DNA of 7,445 nucleotides from an uncultured Candidatus Peregrinibacteria bacterium (GTDB lineage: Bacteria; Patescibacteriota; Gracilibacteria; CAIRYL01), in assembly GCA_903882825.1 (NCBI GenBank), contig CAIRYL010000030.1:1-7445 (forward strand). Direction: 5' to 3'. Below the pieces are notes generated by a model. The model searched no databases. It had not been told where the DNA came from and was given only the letters and a program-made list of their open reading frames with translations. Both the position numbers and the translations under genes were made by a program. The first letter of the stretch is position 1. Each line of letters starts with the position of its first letter. Shown here one piece after another: positions 1-6,545 of the stretch.

Positions 1-2
1 GT

Positions 3-149
3 CATGCAGACCGTATGAAACTCAGAAATCCTAGAAAACTTTGGGAACGAATTTGTGCTCAATGTGGAATTCCCATCCAAACTACTTATTCTCCAGAAAG
101 ACCAGAAAAGATACTCTGTGAGAAGTGTTATTTGAAAGAAATTTTATAG
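3..149 (+). CDS. Zinc-ribbon protein, C-terminal end (partial)
   Basis: This reading frame is open from the left edge and stops at TAG 147-149, so only the last 48 codons are present. The visible part has two CxxC pairs: C-A-Q-C-G, then a 17-residue stretch ending in R-P-E-K-I-L, then C-E-K-C-Y. The rP-x-x-x-x-C-x-x-C-Y arrangement is the form of a small zinc ribbon often found at the C-terminus of CPR and phage-related proteins (recalled, not searched). Four cysteines probably bind one zinc ion. The flanking segment R-N-P-R-K-L-W is basic and may contact nucleic acid, which is inference. An ATG at 15-17 could in principle start a 44-residue protein, but no ribosome binding site precedes it and the frame is open further upstream, so a longer protein is more likely. 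Its overall function cannot be told from this fragment. Confidence 0.7.
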   Translation, partial: HADRMKLRNPRKLWERICAQCGIPIQTTYSPERPEKILCEKCYLKEIL

Positions 150-161
150 AGAACGTCTCTA
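147..161 (+). terminator. Weak hairpin at the end of the zinc-ribbon gene
   Basis: TAGAGA-ACG-TCTCTA is a perfect 6-bp inverted repeat with a 3-base loop that starts on the stop codon of the upstream gene. A competing hairpin, TCTC-TAC-GAGA (156-166), shares its right arm. The nearest T run (172-176) is about 11 bases past the first stem, so this is a poor intrinsic terminator. Transcription may end here, or the repeat may be chance. The rest of 150-245 holds only another weak pairing (GGAGA 214-218 with TCTCC 227-231) and no gene. Confidence 0.2.
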
Positions 162-245
162 CGAGAAAACAATTTTTGCAACTCCACCTGCTTTCTAGAG
201 CTTTCCATCTGCAGGAGATTTTCCATTCTCCACGCGCTTTTCTCC

Positions 246-274
246 TTGAGATATTCACTTTTTTTTGGTATAAT
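246..274 (+). promoter_or_regulatory. Sigma70-type promoter for the prsW-like/ATPase unit
   Basis: A -35 box TTGAGA (246-251, 5 of 6 consensus bases) is followed by a 17-base spacer and a perfect -10 box TATAAT (269-274). TG at 266-267, one base before the -10 box, makes it an extended -10 promoter. Transcription should begin near 281, leaving a leader of only about 20 bases before the ATG at 302. Box sequence, spacing and position immediately upstream of a two-gene unit agree, which makes this the best regulatory call in the window. No operator repeat is evident around it. Confidence 0.75.
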
Positions 275-301
275 ATTTAGAAATCTTTGAATTTTTAAAG
301 G

Positions 302-1117
302 ATGACGCTTCTTTTTGCCTTTTTTACGGCCGCACTCCCTGTTGCGTTTTGGTATGTCATCATTATTCGAAAAAATAGGAGAGGAATAAATTTCTTTTTT
401 TGGCTCGTCTTTTTCCTCGCATCCATTTTTGCAATCGGATTTAAATATTATGAACCAAATATTGGGAAGTTTTTAAGGCAAGACCTCATGCTTCATATTC
501 TTCTTTCGTATATTTTCATTGGAATTTTGATTGAATATGGGAAAAATATGATTGTTCGGATGGTGGGAGGTCATTATTTTCAAGGGATTGAAGATGTGAT
601 TGATCTTTCTTTTGCCACTGCACTGGGGTTTACTTTTGCAGAAAATACGCTCCATTTTTATGCTCTCTTTTTGCAACCGTTAGACTACGGAACCCCTATT
701 AACATATTTAAAGAAATTCTTTCTCGTGAATTTTTTATTCTTCCGATTCACCTCTTTTGTTCTGGTGTTTTTGGGTATTTTTATGGCGTTTCTATTTTTT
801 CGGTTTCTTCTCAAGAAGAGCAGGAAATACAAAACAAAGATATCGATTGGAAATTTAGAACAATGAGTCTGTTAAAGGGAACGATTATTTCTACCTTTAC
901 GTACGGACTCTTTTTTATGCTCAACGAGTTAGATCCGAGTATTTCTGATATTTTAAGCCTCATGGGAGTTTCAAATTTTCCATTAAATGAGAAAATTATG
1001 CCTATTATCTCTTTCGGATTCTTTTCTTTAGGAACGGTTTATCTTTTCCAACTTATGGAAAAGAAACAGTTCCTTATCCGTCGAAAACAAATCCAAGAAC
1101 CTCTAAATCCAAAATAA
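302..1117 (+). CDS. PrsW-like multi-pass membrane protein, possibly an inactive protease
   Basis: This is an integral membrane protein of 271 residues with about seven hydrophobic segments (roughly 3-22, 30-47, 64-77, 104-124, 143-166, 190-207, 232-251). The order of motifs matches the PrsW intramembrane metalloprotease family, which in Bacillus cleaves the anti-sigma factor RsiW. I see I-E-Y-G-K at 77-81 where the family has EExxK, G-F-T-F-A-E-N at 109-115 for the F-x-x-x-E-N motif, and R142 followed by H150 in P-I-H-L-F-C-S-G-V-F-G-Y. The first glutamate of EExxK is isoleucine here. The later helix, where many members have a conserved histidine, reads F-T-Y-G-L-F-F (Tyr201). Proteolytic activity is therefore uncertain. 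The loop 170-186 is polar and the C-terminus is basic. AAAGG abuts the ATG, too close for a normal Shine-Dalgarno; the short leader and lack of an earlier start support this ATG. The ATPase gene follows 6 bases downstream. Family assignment is fairly good, substrate unknown. Confidence 0.72.
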   Translation: MTLLFAFFTAALPVAFWYVIIIRKNRRGINFFFWLVFFLASIFAIGFKYYEPNIGKFLRQDLMLHILLSYIFIGILIEYGKNMIVRMVGGHYFQGIEDVIDLSFATALGFTFAENTLHFYALFLQPLDYGTPINIFKEILSREFFILPIHLFCSGVFGYFYGVSIFSVSSQEEQEIQNKDIDWKFRTMSLLKGTIISTFTYGLFFMLNELDPSISDILSLMGVSNFPLNEKIMPIISFGFFSLGTVYLFQLMEKKQFLIRRKQIQEPLNPK

Positions 1118-1123
1118 CTCCCC

Positions 1124-3772
1124 ATGAAAATAAATCTTGAGTATCTCTTTAAGTTTCGGCTTTTCTTTATCACCCTTATTGTTTTGGCACTGAGTGTTAC
1201 CAGGAATGTTATTACAAATTTTGACTTTGTAGGGTTGGGCGAATGGCTTGTCGGGAATTTTCCGAATCGCCAATGGACACTCCTCATTGATGTTTTATAT
1301 ATCTACTACTCCATTACGGGAGGAATAAAAATGATGAGACGATGGTACCACGAACGAAAAGCAATGGACCTGGTATTTATTAAAGTACTTATTGCCAGAG
1401 CAGATTCTAAATTGGACCAAGAAAAACGAGTTGAAAAAGACTTTAAAGAAAAAATTGGAGTAATGGCTCAGCTTTTTCGTGCATTGTCAGAGCTTCGAGA
1501 CCTTAATTTGTGGTATTCCATAAAATCTCGAATATGGGACCATGAAAAGGTTTCATTTGAAATGGTGTTAAAAGACAAAAAACTTCAATTTTATGTCGTC
1601 TGTGACCAATATTATGAAGAAATTATCGAAAAACAAATAACGAGTTTTTACCCTTCTGCGGGTATAGAAGTTTCCAATAAACCATACGATTTTCATAGAG
1701 ATGGAAATTTCGTGAATGGTTTTTATCTTCACTCTCAACAAGAAGATGAATTTCCTATTAAAACATACACAGAAATGGAAGACGACCCACTGAATGATAT
1801 TACCAATGTGCTCTCCAAAATGAACGAGGAGGAATCTGCAGTGATGCAACTGGTTATTAGTCCCCTCAGCGATTCATGGCGAGAGGAAGCTGCAGAAAAA
1901 GCAGAAAAACTCTTTAAGCGAGAAAAAGATTTTAAAATTCCGATTATTTCGAGTATTCCACTTTTGGGAGATATACTTTCTTTTTTCTTGGCTCTTTTAA
2001 TGGGAAAAGTAAAAGATATGCCAGGAGGAAGTAATGCTCCCGGAGCCAGTGGAGGTGACCATTATATTCGGATGCTTCAGCCAAAAGAAGAAGCCATTAA
2101 ACGAATGGGAGAAAAATCTGGACAAGAAGGATTTGAGTGCTCCTTACGAATTTTAGCCTCTGCAAAAACTGCAGAGCGAGTAGAACATTTGCTCAATGAT
2201 ATGGTTGTAGGATTTACTGTATTTAAAGACATGTACGCGAATTGGTTTGAAAATAGACGAATTATTCCAAATGACTATTGGAATGGACAACTCATGTATC
2301 ATGGATTTCGAAGACGACTCGGAAAATTCTTCTTTGGACAAACTTCTATTCTTGTTTCTAAAGAATTAGCAACCCTTTACCATTTCCCAGAATCTAAATA
2401 TAATAAATCTTCCGTTATTGAATGGCTTTCGTATAAAAGTCTTGCCCCTCCACCAGATATGCCAACAGAAGGAATTTTACTCGGAGTAAATGCATATCGA
2501 GGACAAGCTTCAAATGTGTATATTTCACAATTTGATCGTTCGCGTCACATGTACATTATTGGGAAATCAGGATCTGGAAAATCTGCGTTACTTTCTTGGA
2601 TGGCGAGACAAGATTCGAAAAATGGAGAAGGTTTTTGCGTAGTAGACCCCCATGGAGACCTTATTGAAGACGTATTACGATATATCCCCAAAGAGCGCGC
2701 CAATGACGTTATTGTTTTTAATCCCGCAGATACCGAACGTCCAATGGGACTTAATCTTTTGGAAGCAAAAACATCTGAACAAAAAGATCGTGCATCTTTA
2801 GATGCCATGCAAATTTTTATAAAGCTCTTTGGAAATGAGATTTTCGGACCACGAATCCAACATTATTTTCGGAATGGCTGTTTAACGCTTATGGATGACG
2901 AAGAAGAGGGCGCAACACTCATAGATGTTCCCCGACTATTTGTAGATGATGAATTTCAAAAATATAAAGTTTCAAAATGCAAAAATACGGTTGTACGCCA
3001 GTTCTGGGAAAATGAAATTGCAAAAACTGGTGATCGAGAAAAACAGGAAATGATTCCTTATTTTTCAGCAAAATTTGGTCCATTCGTTACCAATACAACC
3101 ATGAGAAATGTTATCGGACAGCCCCACAGTGCATTTGATATTCGAAAAATAATGGATGAAGGGAAAATTTTACTGGTAAATCTTTCAAAAGGAATGATAG
3201 GAGACGTAAACGCCCAACTTTTAGGGCTTATTTTTGTAAATAAAATTTCCATGGCCGCCATGAGCAGAGCTGATATGATGGAAAAGGATAGAAAGCCATT
3301 TTACTTATATGTGGATGAATTTCAAAATTTTGCCACCGACGCCTTTGCAGATATTTTATCAGAATCTCGAAAATATAAATTAGCGCTTATTATGGCACAT
3401 CAATATATTGCACAGCTCAACAGTACTCAAAATTATGAAAAACAGTCCAAACTGAAAGATGCAGTATTTGGGAATGTGGGAACCATGGTAACTTTTAAAG
3501 TAGGAGCTGAGGATGCAGAATATTTTGCAAAAGAATACGCTCCTGACCTTTCTGATCAAGATATTATTTCAGTCGCCAATTACAAAGCATATTTAAAAAT
3601 GTCTATCAATAATGCACCTTCAAGACCTTTTTCTATGGGAACTATTTGGGATACAACCGGGGAAAATCAAAAAGTCGCAAATATTATTAAAGAATATTCC
3701 CGAATGAAATATGGACGAAAAAAAAGCTTTGTAGATGCAGAAATTGAAGCACGGCTCGGAATTATAAAATAA
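1124..3772 (+). CDS. TraG/VirD4-like membrane ATPase (type IV secretion coupling-protein family)
   Basis: This 882-residue protein resembles coupling proteins that pump DNA through type IV secretion channels. Two hydrophobic helices lie near 12-29 and 51-68, anchoring it in the membrane. Residues about 110-265 form the domain I know from CPR homologues, including P-I-K-T-Y at 211-215 and a D-P-L segment at 221-223. A third hydrophobic stretch (272-294) is followed by a Gly-rich linker (300-311). The ATPase has Walker A G-K-S-G-S-G-K-S at 480-487, V-V-D-P-H-G-D at 506-512, Walker B Y-V-D-E-F-Q-N-F at 729-736, and M-A-H-Q-Y at 757-761, the TraG/TraD 'TraM-recognition' arrangement. All key ATPase residues are intact. 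The gene starts 6 bases after the prsW-like stop with CTCCCC before the ATG, so there is no Shine-Dalgarno and translation may be coupled to the upstream gene. No relaxase or channel gene is in the window, so the cargo (DNA or protein, export or uptake) is open. A VirB4 ATPase is less likely given the D-P-H-G-D motif after Walker A. Confidence 0.85.
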   Translation: MKINLEYLFKFRLFFITLIVLALSVTRNVITNFDFVGLGEWLVGNFPNRQWTLLIDVLYIYYSITGGIKMMRRWYHERKAMDLVFIKVLIARADSKLDQEKRVEKDFKEKIGVMAQLFRALSELRDLNLWYSIKSRIWDHEKVSFEMVLKDKKLQFYVVCDQYYEEIIEKQITSFYPSAGIEVSNKPYDFHRDGNFVNGFYLHSQQEDEFPIKTYTEMEDDPLNDITNVLSKMNEEESAVMQLVISPLSDSWREEAAEKAEKLFKREKDFKIPIISSIPLLGDILSFFLALLMGKVKDMPGGSNAPGASGGDHYIRMLQPKEEAIKRMGEKSGQEGFECSLRILASAKTAERVEHLLNDMVVGFTVFKDMYANWFENRRIIPNDYWNGQLMYHGFRRRLGKFFFGQTSILVSKELATLYHFPESKYNKSSVIEWLSYKSLAPPPDMPTEGILLGVNAYRGQASNVYISQFDRSRHMYIIGKSGSGKSALLSWMARQDSKNGEGFCVVDPHGDLIEDVLRYIPKERANDVIVFNPADTERPMGLNLLEAKTSEQKDRASLDAMQIFIKLFGNEIFGPRIQHYFRNGCLTLMDDEEEGATLIDVPRLFVDDEFQKYKVSKCKNTVVRQFWENEIAKTGDREKQEMIPYFSAKFGPFVTNTTMRNVIGQPHSAFDIRKIMDEGKILLVNLSKGMIGDVNAQLLGLIFVNKISMAAMSRADMMEKDRKPFYLYVDEFQNFATDAFADILSESRKYKLALIMAHQYIAQLNSTQNYEKQSKLKDAVFGNVGTMVTFKVGAEDAEYFAKEYAPDLSDQDIISVANYKAYLKMSINNAPSRPFSMGTIWDTTGENQKVANIIKEYSRMKYGRKKSFVDAEIEARLGIIK

Positions 3773-3791
3773 AAAACGGATGAGGAGTTAA

Positions 3792-3810
3792 AAAAATATT
3801 TTCTATTTTT
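3792..3810. terminator. Possible shared terminator between convergent units
   Basis: AAAAATA (3792-3798), a 5-base loop and TATTTTT (3804-3810) form a 7-bp inverted repeat made only of A-T pairs. It lies between the ATPase stop (3770-3772) and the - strand dehydratase gene and overlaps that gene's TAG stop (3803-3805). It ends in a U run when read in either direction, slightly longer on the - strand. The lack of G-C pairs makes it weak. The position, with only 30 bases between two convergent stops, is the main argument for a role. Confidence 0.35.
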
Positions 3811-4621
3811 GACTTTCTTTTTTGATGATGAAGGGAAGCACTGCCAACATTTCCAGAGCAGTAGCGGAATATTGAGTCTTTTCAAGGGTTTCTCCACATT
3901 TCCCCCAAAAAAATGTACCTGCAATACTCGCTTCCAAGGGTGTCATTCCTTGTGCTAAAAATCCACCTATAATTCCAGAAAGTGCATCTCCAGTTCCTCC
4001 AACCGTCATAATGGCACTCCCTGTCGTATTTTCCATATATTCACCATACGAACTGGTAATTCGGTCTATCACCCCTTTTAAAACAATCGTCATGGAATAT
4101 TTTTTTGCATGATATTGCATGCTTTCTTGGCTCGGAAATTCTCCAAAGATTCTTTCATATTCGCGTACATGAGGAGTGATAAGAAATTGATGGTGCTGAG
4201 GAATCGTTAATACTTCTGGAATAATAGCTTCTGCATCAAGAATTACTGGGAGATTCGGCAATTCTTGAGAAATCGATTGCAAGAGAGATATGAGTGCTTT
4301 TTTTGTTTCTAGATGACTTCCAAAACCATTTCCAATGACTAATGACTGAGATTGTTGAAGACTTTTTAAAACAGCAGGAACATCTTCTGGCGTAAAATAA
4401 TTTTTAGAAAAAGGAGAAACAATAAAGTTTGGAGATGCCATTCGTATGGGTATTTCGTGGAGAGGAGGAATATATAAAAACAGAAGATCGACTCCTGTTT
4501 TTTCTGCCCCTAATCCTGCTAAAAGAGGTGCCCCGTGATACAGAGCATTGCCCCCTACGAAAACAATTTTTCCATTTTGTCCTTTATGGGAATATTTCTG
4601 CCGAAATGGAAAATGAGGCAT
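3803..4621 (-). CDS. nnrD: ADP/ATP-dependent (S)-NAD(P)H-hydrate dehydratase
   Basis: This is a metabolite-repair enzyme that uses ATP or ADP to dehydrate damaged NADHX/NADPHX back to NADH/NADPH in the cytoplasm (ribokinase-like YjeF C-terminal family). Motifs appear in family order: V-F-V-G-G-N at 20-25, Y-H-G-A-P at 28-32, G-V-D-L at 43-46, V-I-G-N-G-F-G at 95-101, I-L-D-A-E-A at 127-132, L-I-T-P-H at 147-151, V-L-K-G at 180-183, and the nucleotide-binding/catalytic G-G-T-G-D at 208-212, whose aspartate is the expected base. The length of 272 residues is normal for the stand-alone dehydratase; the NnrE epimerase domain often fused at the N-terminus is absent. The ATG is the only reasonable start because an in-frame stop lies 27 bases upstream. 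No Shine-Dalgarno is seen; the leader is pyrimidine-rich. It is the last gene of the - strand unit, 33 bases after ftsE, and ends in TAG. Confidence 0.9.
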   Translation of the reverse strand: MPHFPFRQKYSHKGQNGKIVFVGGNALYHGAPLLAGLGAEKTGVDLLFLYIPPLHEIPIRMASPNFIVSPFSKNYFTPEDVPAVLKSLQQSQSLVIGNGFGSHLETKKALISLLQSISQELPNLPVILDAEAIIPEVLTIPQHHQFLITPHVREYERIFGEFPSQESMQYHAKKYSMTIVLKGVIDRITSSYGEYMENTTGSAIMTVGGTGDALSGIIGGFLAQGMTPLEASIAGTFFWGKCGETLEKTQYSATALEMLAVLPFIIKKESQK

Positions 4622-4654
4622 ATGAAAAAGGAAGAAAAATTGAAATTTTTATTT

Positions 4655-5344
4655 TTACACAAAATAATTTGGGTACACACTCCCCTGCAATAAATCATGT
4701 GTAATTTTCCCGTTTTCGAGTGTTAAAATTCTTGGAGAAATTTCACTAATAAAAGATGGATCGTGTGTCGTTACCAAAACAGTCACCCCATTTTCTTTGT
4801 TTAACTTTCTTAAAAGATGAGCAATAGAAATAGTATTTTCAGGATCCAAATTCCCCGTTGGTTCATCGGCAATTAAAATCACAGGAGAATGAACCATTGC
4901 ACGGGCAATAGCCACTCGCTGTTTTTCTCCTCCAGAAAGCATAGGAGGAAATCGGTCTCGCATATTTTCAAGACCTACTAAAAAAAGCGCTTCAGAAACT
5001 TTTTGTTCTAAAAATGAGCTTTCTCCTGTCACTTCTAGAGCAAATCCCACATTTTCAAAAACTGTTTTTTTATTCAATAATTTAAAATCTTGAAACACAA
5101 CTCCAATACTTTGACGAAACATTTGCAGATCACTGGTGGATAAATGAGGAATACTTTTCCCCTTCACCGTTACTTCTCCCGCATCCGGTGTTTCCGCTCC
5201 AATAAGGAGATGAATCAGCGTTGATTTTCCTGCTCCAGATTTTCCGATAATAGCTATAAATTCTCTTTGAGCAATATGAAAACTTACATCTTGTAATACA
5301 TGATGTTTTCCAAATTGTTTTTGAACATGAGAAAAAGAAATCAT
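4655..5344 (-). CDS. ftsE: Cell-division ABC transporter ATP-binding protein FtsE
   Basis: FtsE is the cytoplasmic ATPase that pairs with the membrane protein FtsX to control septal peptidoglycan hydrolases and divisome assembly. The 229-residue protein has all ABC motifs: Walker A G-K-S-G-A-G-K-S at 34-41, the Q-loop V-F-Q-D-F-K-L-L at 83-90, signature L-S-G-G-E at 136-140, Walker B L-I-A-D-E-P-T-G at 157-164 and the switch histidine H194 in T-T-H-D. The Q-loop stretch through K-T-V-F-E-N-V (93-99) is what separates FtsE from LolD-type and other export ATPases of the same size. The gene starts 6 bases after the DUF2797 stop, and those bases are TTTTTT on the coding strand, so no Shine-Dalgarno exists. 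ftsX usually follows directly; here nnrD follows. LolD/MacB-type ATPase is the alternative but fits less well. Confidence 0.87.
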   Translation of the reverse strand: MISFSHVQKQFGKHHVLQDVSFHIAQREFIAIIGKSGAGKSTLIHLLIGAETPDAGEVTVKGKSIPHLSTSDLQMFRQSIGVVFQDFKLLNKKTVFENVGFALEVTGESSFLEQKVSEALFLVGLENMRDRFPPMLSGGEKQRVAIARAMVHSPVILIADEPTGNLDPENTISIAHLLRKLNKENGVTVLVTTHDPSFISEISPRILTLENGKITHDLLQGSVYPNYFV

Positions 5345-5350
5345 AAAAAA

Positions 5351-6265
5351 TTAAAACAGAGATGATTGGAGTGGAATATGGGTTTTACTTCCCATTGCGC
5401 ACTCTTCAAACGACACTGTATATCCTACCAAATCTTTCGAAGAAAATGCCATTATCTCTTCTGGCGATTCTACTATTAAAAAAGCACCTTTCACCATTTT
5501 TAATACTCCCCCAATGGATTCCCCAGGTAATAATGACAAAAAATGAAACGGTTTTTGATTCTGTTGAAGAAGCGAAAAATGAGTCGCATATTTTTCCCGA
5601 AGATCCCAAAATGAAGCGTTTGAATCCGTATTTAAAATATATTTTTTATATTCTGGTGCATGGGAAAGCAGAAATTCTGTTGCGTCTTTTGCCTTTTTTT
5701 CTAGAATTTTTTCTCCTTCTTCTTTGGTAATTTCTGGAAACAAAAATTCCTTTTTTTGAGAACTGAGAATTTTATCTGGGAATCCCATTTGTGTCAGTGT
5801 TTTTTCTATTCTTCTCGCCGAAACACCAGAAAGACCTTCTGCAAAAATTCTCGTAAAATGTGATCCTTGTTCTACTTGCCGAACATTTCCCCTGGAAGAC
5901 CGAGAAACTCCCACTTTTACGATTTCTTTTGTAAACAGTGCCAGATATACCATGTGCAGAGCATCACAGTTTTCAATTTTCTCTTCTCGAAATTGCTGAC
6001 AATTAAACCCATTGCAAAATTGACACGGAAAATAATCGTCCATACGTTTACAAATTTCACACTTTTTTGTCCCAATAGTCGCGTTTAAACACGGTACATA
6101 TTTTTCAGATTGAAGATTCCCGATACAGCGAAGTGGGTTATTTTCAAGCGTTAAAAAAAATGGCTGGTCTTTTTGTATAAGTATTTCAGAAAATTTCCCC
6201 TGATCTTCTACTTGAAAAACAGTTGTTTCATCATTTTTCCATCGAAAATCAAATACTAGTGGCAT
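5351..6265 (-). CDS. DUF2797 family cysteine-rich protein
   Basis: This 304-residue soluble protein belongs, by motif recognition, to the DUF2797 family of unknown function. Residues 1-58 are a beta-rich start. A cysteine cluster follows: C59, C69-x-x-C72, C81-x-x-C84, C89 and C100, probably binding one or two zinc ions. The family core comes next: H-M-V-Y-L-A-L at 104-110, V-K-V-G-V-S-R at 116-122, R129 and E-Q-G at 132-134, then R-R-I-E-K at 151-155. The spacing of V-Y-L-A, K-V-G-V-S, Arg and Glu resembles the active site of GIY-YIG nucleases. That link is my inference and no activity is claimed. The rest is a charged helical region and a beta-rich tail. The gene starts 12 bases after the SemiSWEET stop without a Shine-Dalgarno and ends 6 bases before ftsE, so it is surely co-transcribed with both. 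Confidence 0.75.
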   Translation of the reverse strand: MPLVFDFRWKNDETTVFQVEDQGKFSEILIQKDQPFFLTLENNPLRCIGNLQSEKYVPCLNATIGTKKCEICKRMDDYFPCQFCNGFNCQQFREEKIENCDALHMVYLALFTKEIVKVGVSRSSRGNVRQVEQGSHFTRIFAEGLSGVSARRIEKTLTQMGFPDKILSSQKKEFLFPEITKEEGEKILEKKAKDATEFLLSHAPEYKKYILNTDSNASFWDLREKYATHFSLLQQNQKPFHFLSLLPGESIGGVLKMVKGAFLIVESPEEIMAFSSKDLVGYTVSFEECAMGSKTHIPLQSSLF

Positions 6266-6277
6266 GAAAAATAAAAT

Positions 6278-6535
6278 TTATAGAGCAGTAAAAGCAGATA
6301 TTCCACCTAAAAAAATACCAGGAATATTGCAAAAAATAATGGGGAAATCCTTTTGAGATTTTAAAATACCATACAAAGTCCACGCGGTACAATTTACTAC
6401 CGTCGCCAATGGCAAAATAAGCGATCCATGATGACCAGCCATATTCAATAAAATTTGGTCAATATATGAAAAATACATCAAAATAGCCATCGCAGAGGCA
6501 AACCAACCAATCGCATTTACGGTTTTTTCCGTCAT
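6278..6535 (-). CDS. SemiSWEET-type sugar transporter (85 residues, 3 TM)
   Basis: SemiSWEETs are three-helix proteins that dimerise in the membrane to move sugars down their gradient. The 85-residue length is right. Three hydrophobic helices are seen at about 6-25, 39-57 and 64-84. Family signs are S-Y-I-x-Q-I at 23-28, P-L-A-T-V-V-N-C at 42-49, W-T-L-Y-G at 52-56, D-F-P-I-I at 63-67 and N70 in the third helix, consistent with the Trp/Asn substrate-pocket residues of the family. The hallmark Pro-Gln of helix 1 is Asp26-Gln27 here. The ATG lies 10 bases after the dioxygenase stop; the leader is A/T-rich with no Shine-Dalgarno. Context suggests co-expression with the dioxygenase. The sugar carried cannot be predicted. 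Confidence 0.8.
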   Translation of the reverse strand: MTEKTVNAIGWFASAMAILMYFSYIDQILLNMAGHHGSLILPLATVVNCTAWTLYGILKSQKDFPIIFCNIPGIFLGGISAFTAL

Positions 6536-6545
6536 ATTTTACAGT

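Noticed and set aside
214..245. GGAGA...TCTCC pairings as an intrinsic terminator upstream of the promoter
   Set aside because: The stem is 5 bp with an 8-base loop, and no T run follows directly.
297..301. AAAGG as a Shine-Dalgarno for the prsW-like gene
   Set aside because: It touches the ATG, leaving no spacer for normal ribosome binding.
1568..1849. Antisense open frame within the ATPase gene, and similar ones elsewhere on both strands
   Set aside because: Their translations show no recognisable family motif and lie opposite clearly coding sequence; they are shadows of real genes.
302..3772. Use of genetic code 25 (TGA as glycine), as in Gracilibacteria and Absconditabacteria
   Set aside because: No gene contains an in-frame TGA and glycine is freely coded by GGN, so the standard code explains every reading frame.
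1124..3772. VirB4-type ATPase identity for the large membrane protein
   Set aside because: V-V-D-P-H-G-D after Walker A and the D-E-F-Q plus A-H-Q motifs follow the TraG/VirD4 pattern better.
6266..6295. TATAAA on the - strand just before the DUF2797 gene as an internal promoter
   Set aside because: The hexamer at -35 spacing (TGGAAT) matches only 3 of 6 consensus bases, and AT-rich sequence gives such boxes by chance.
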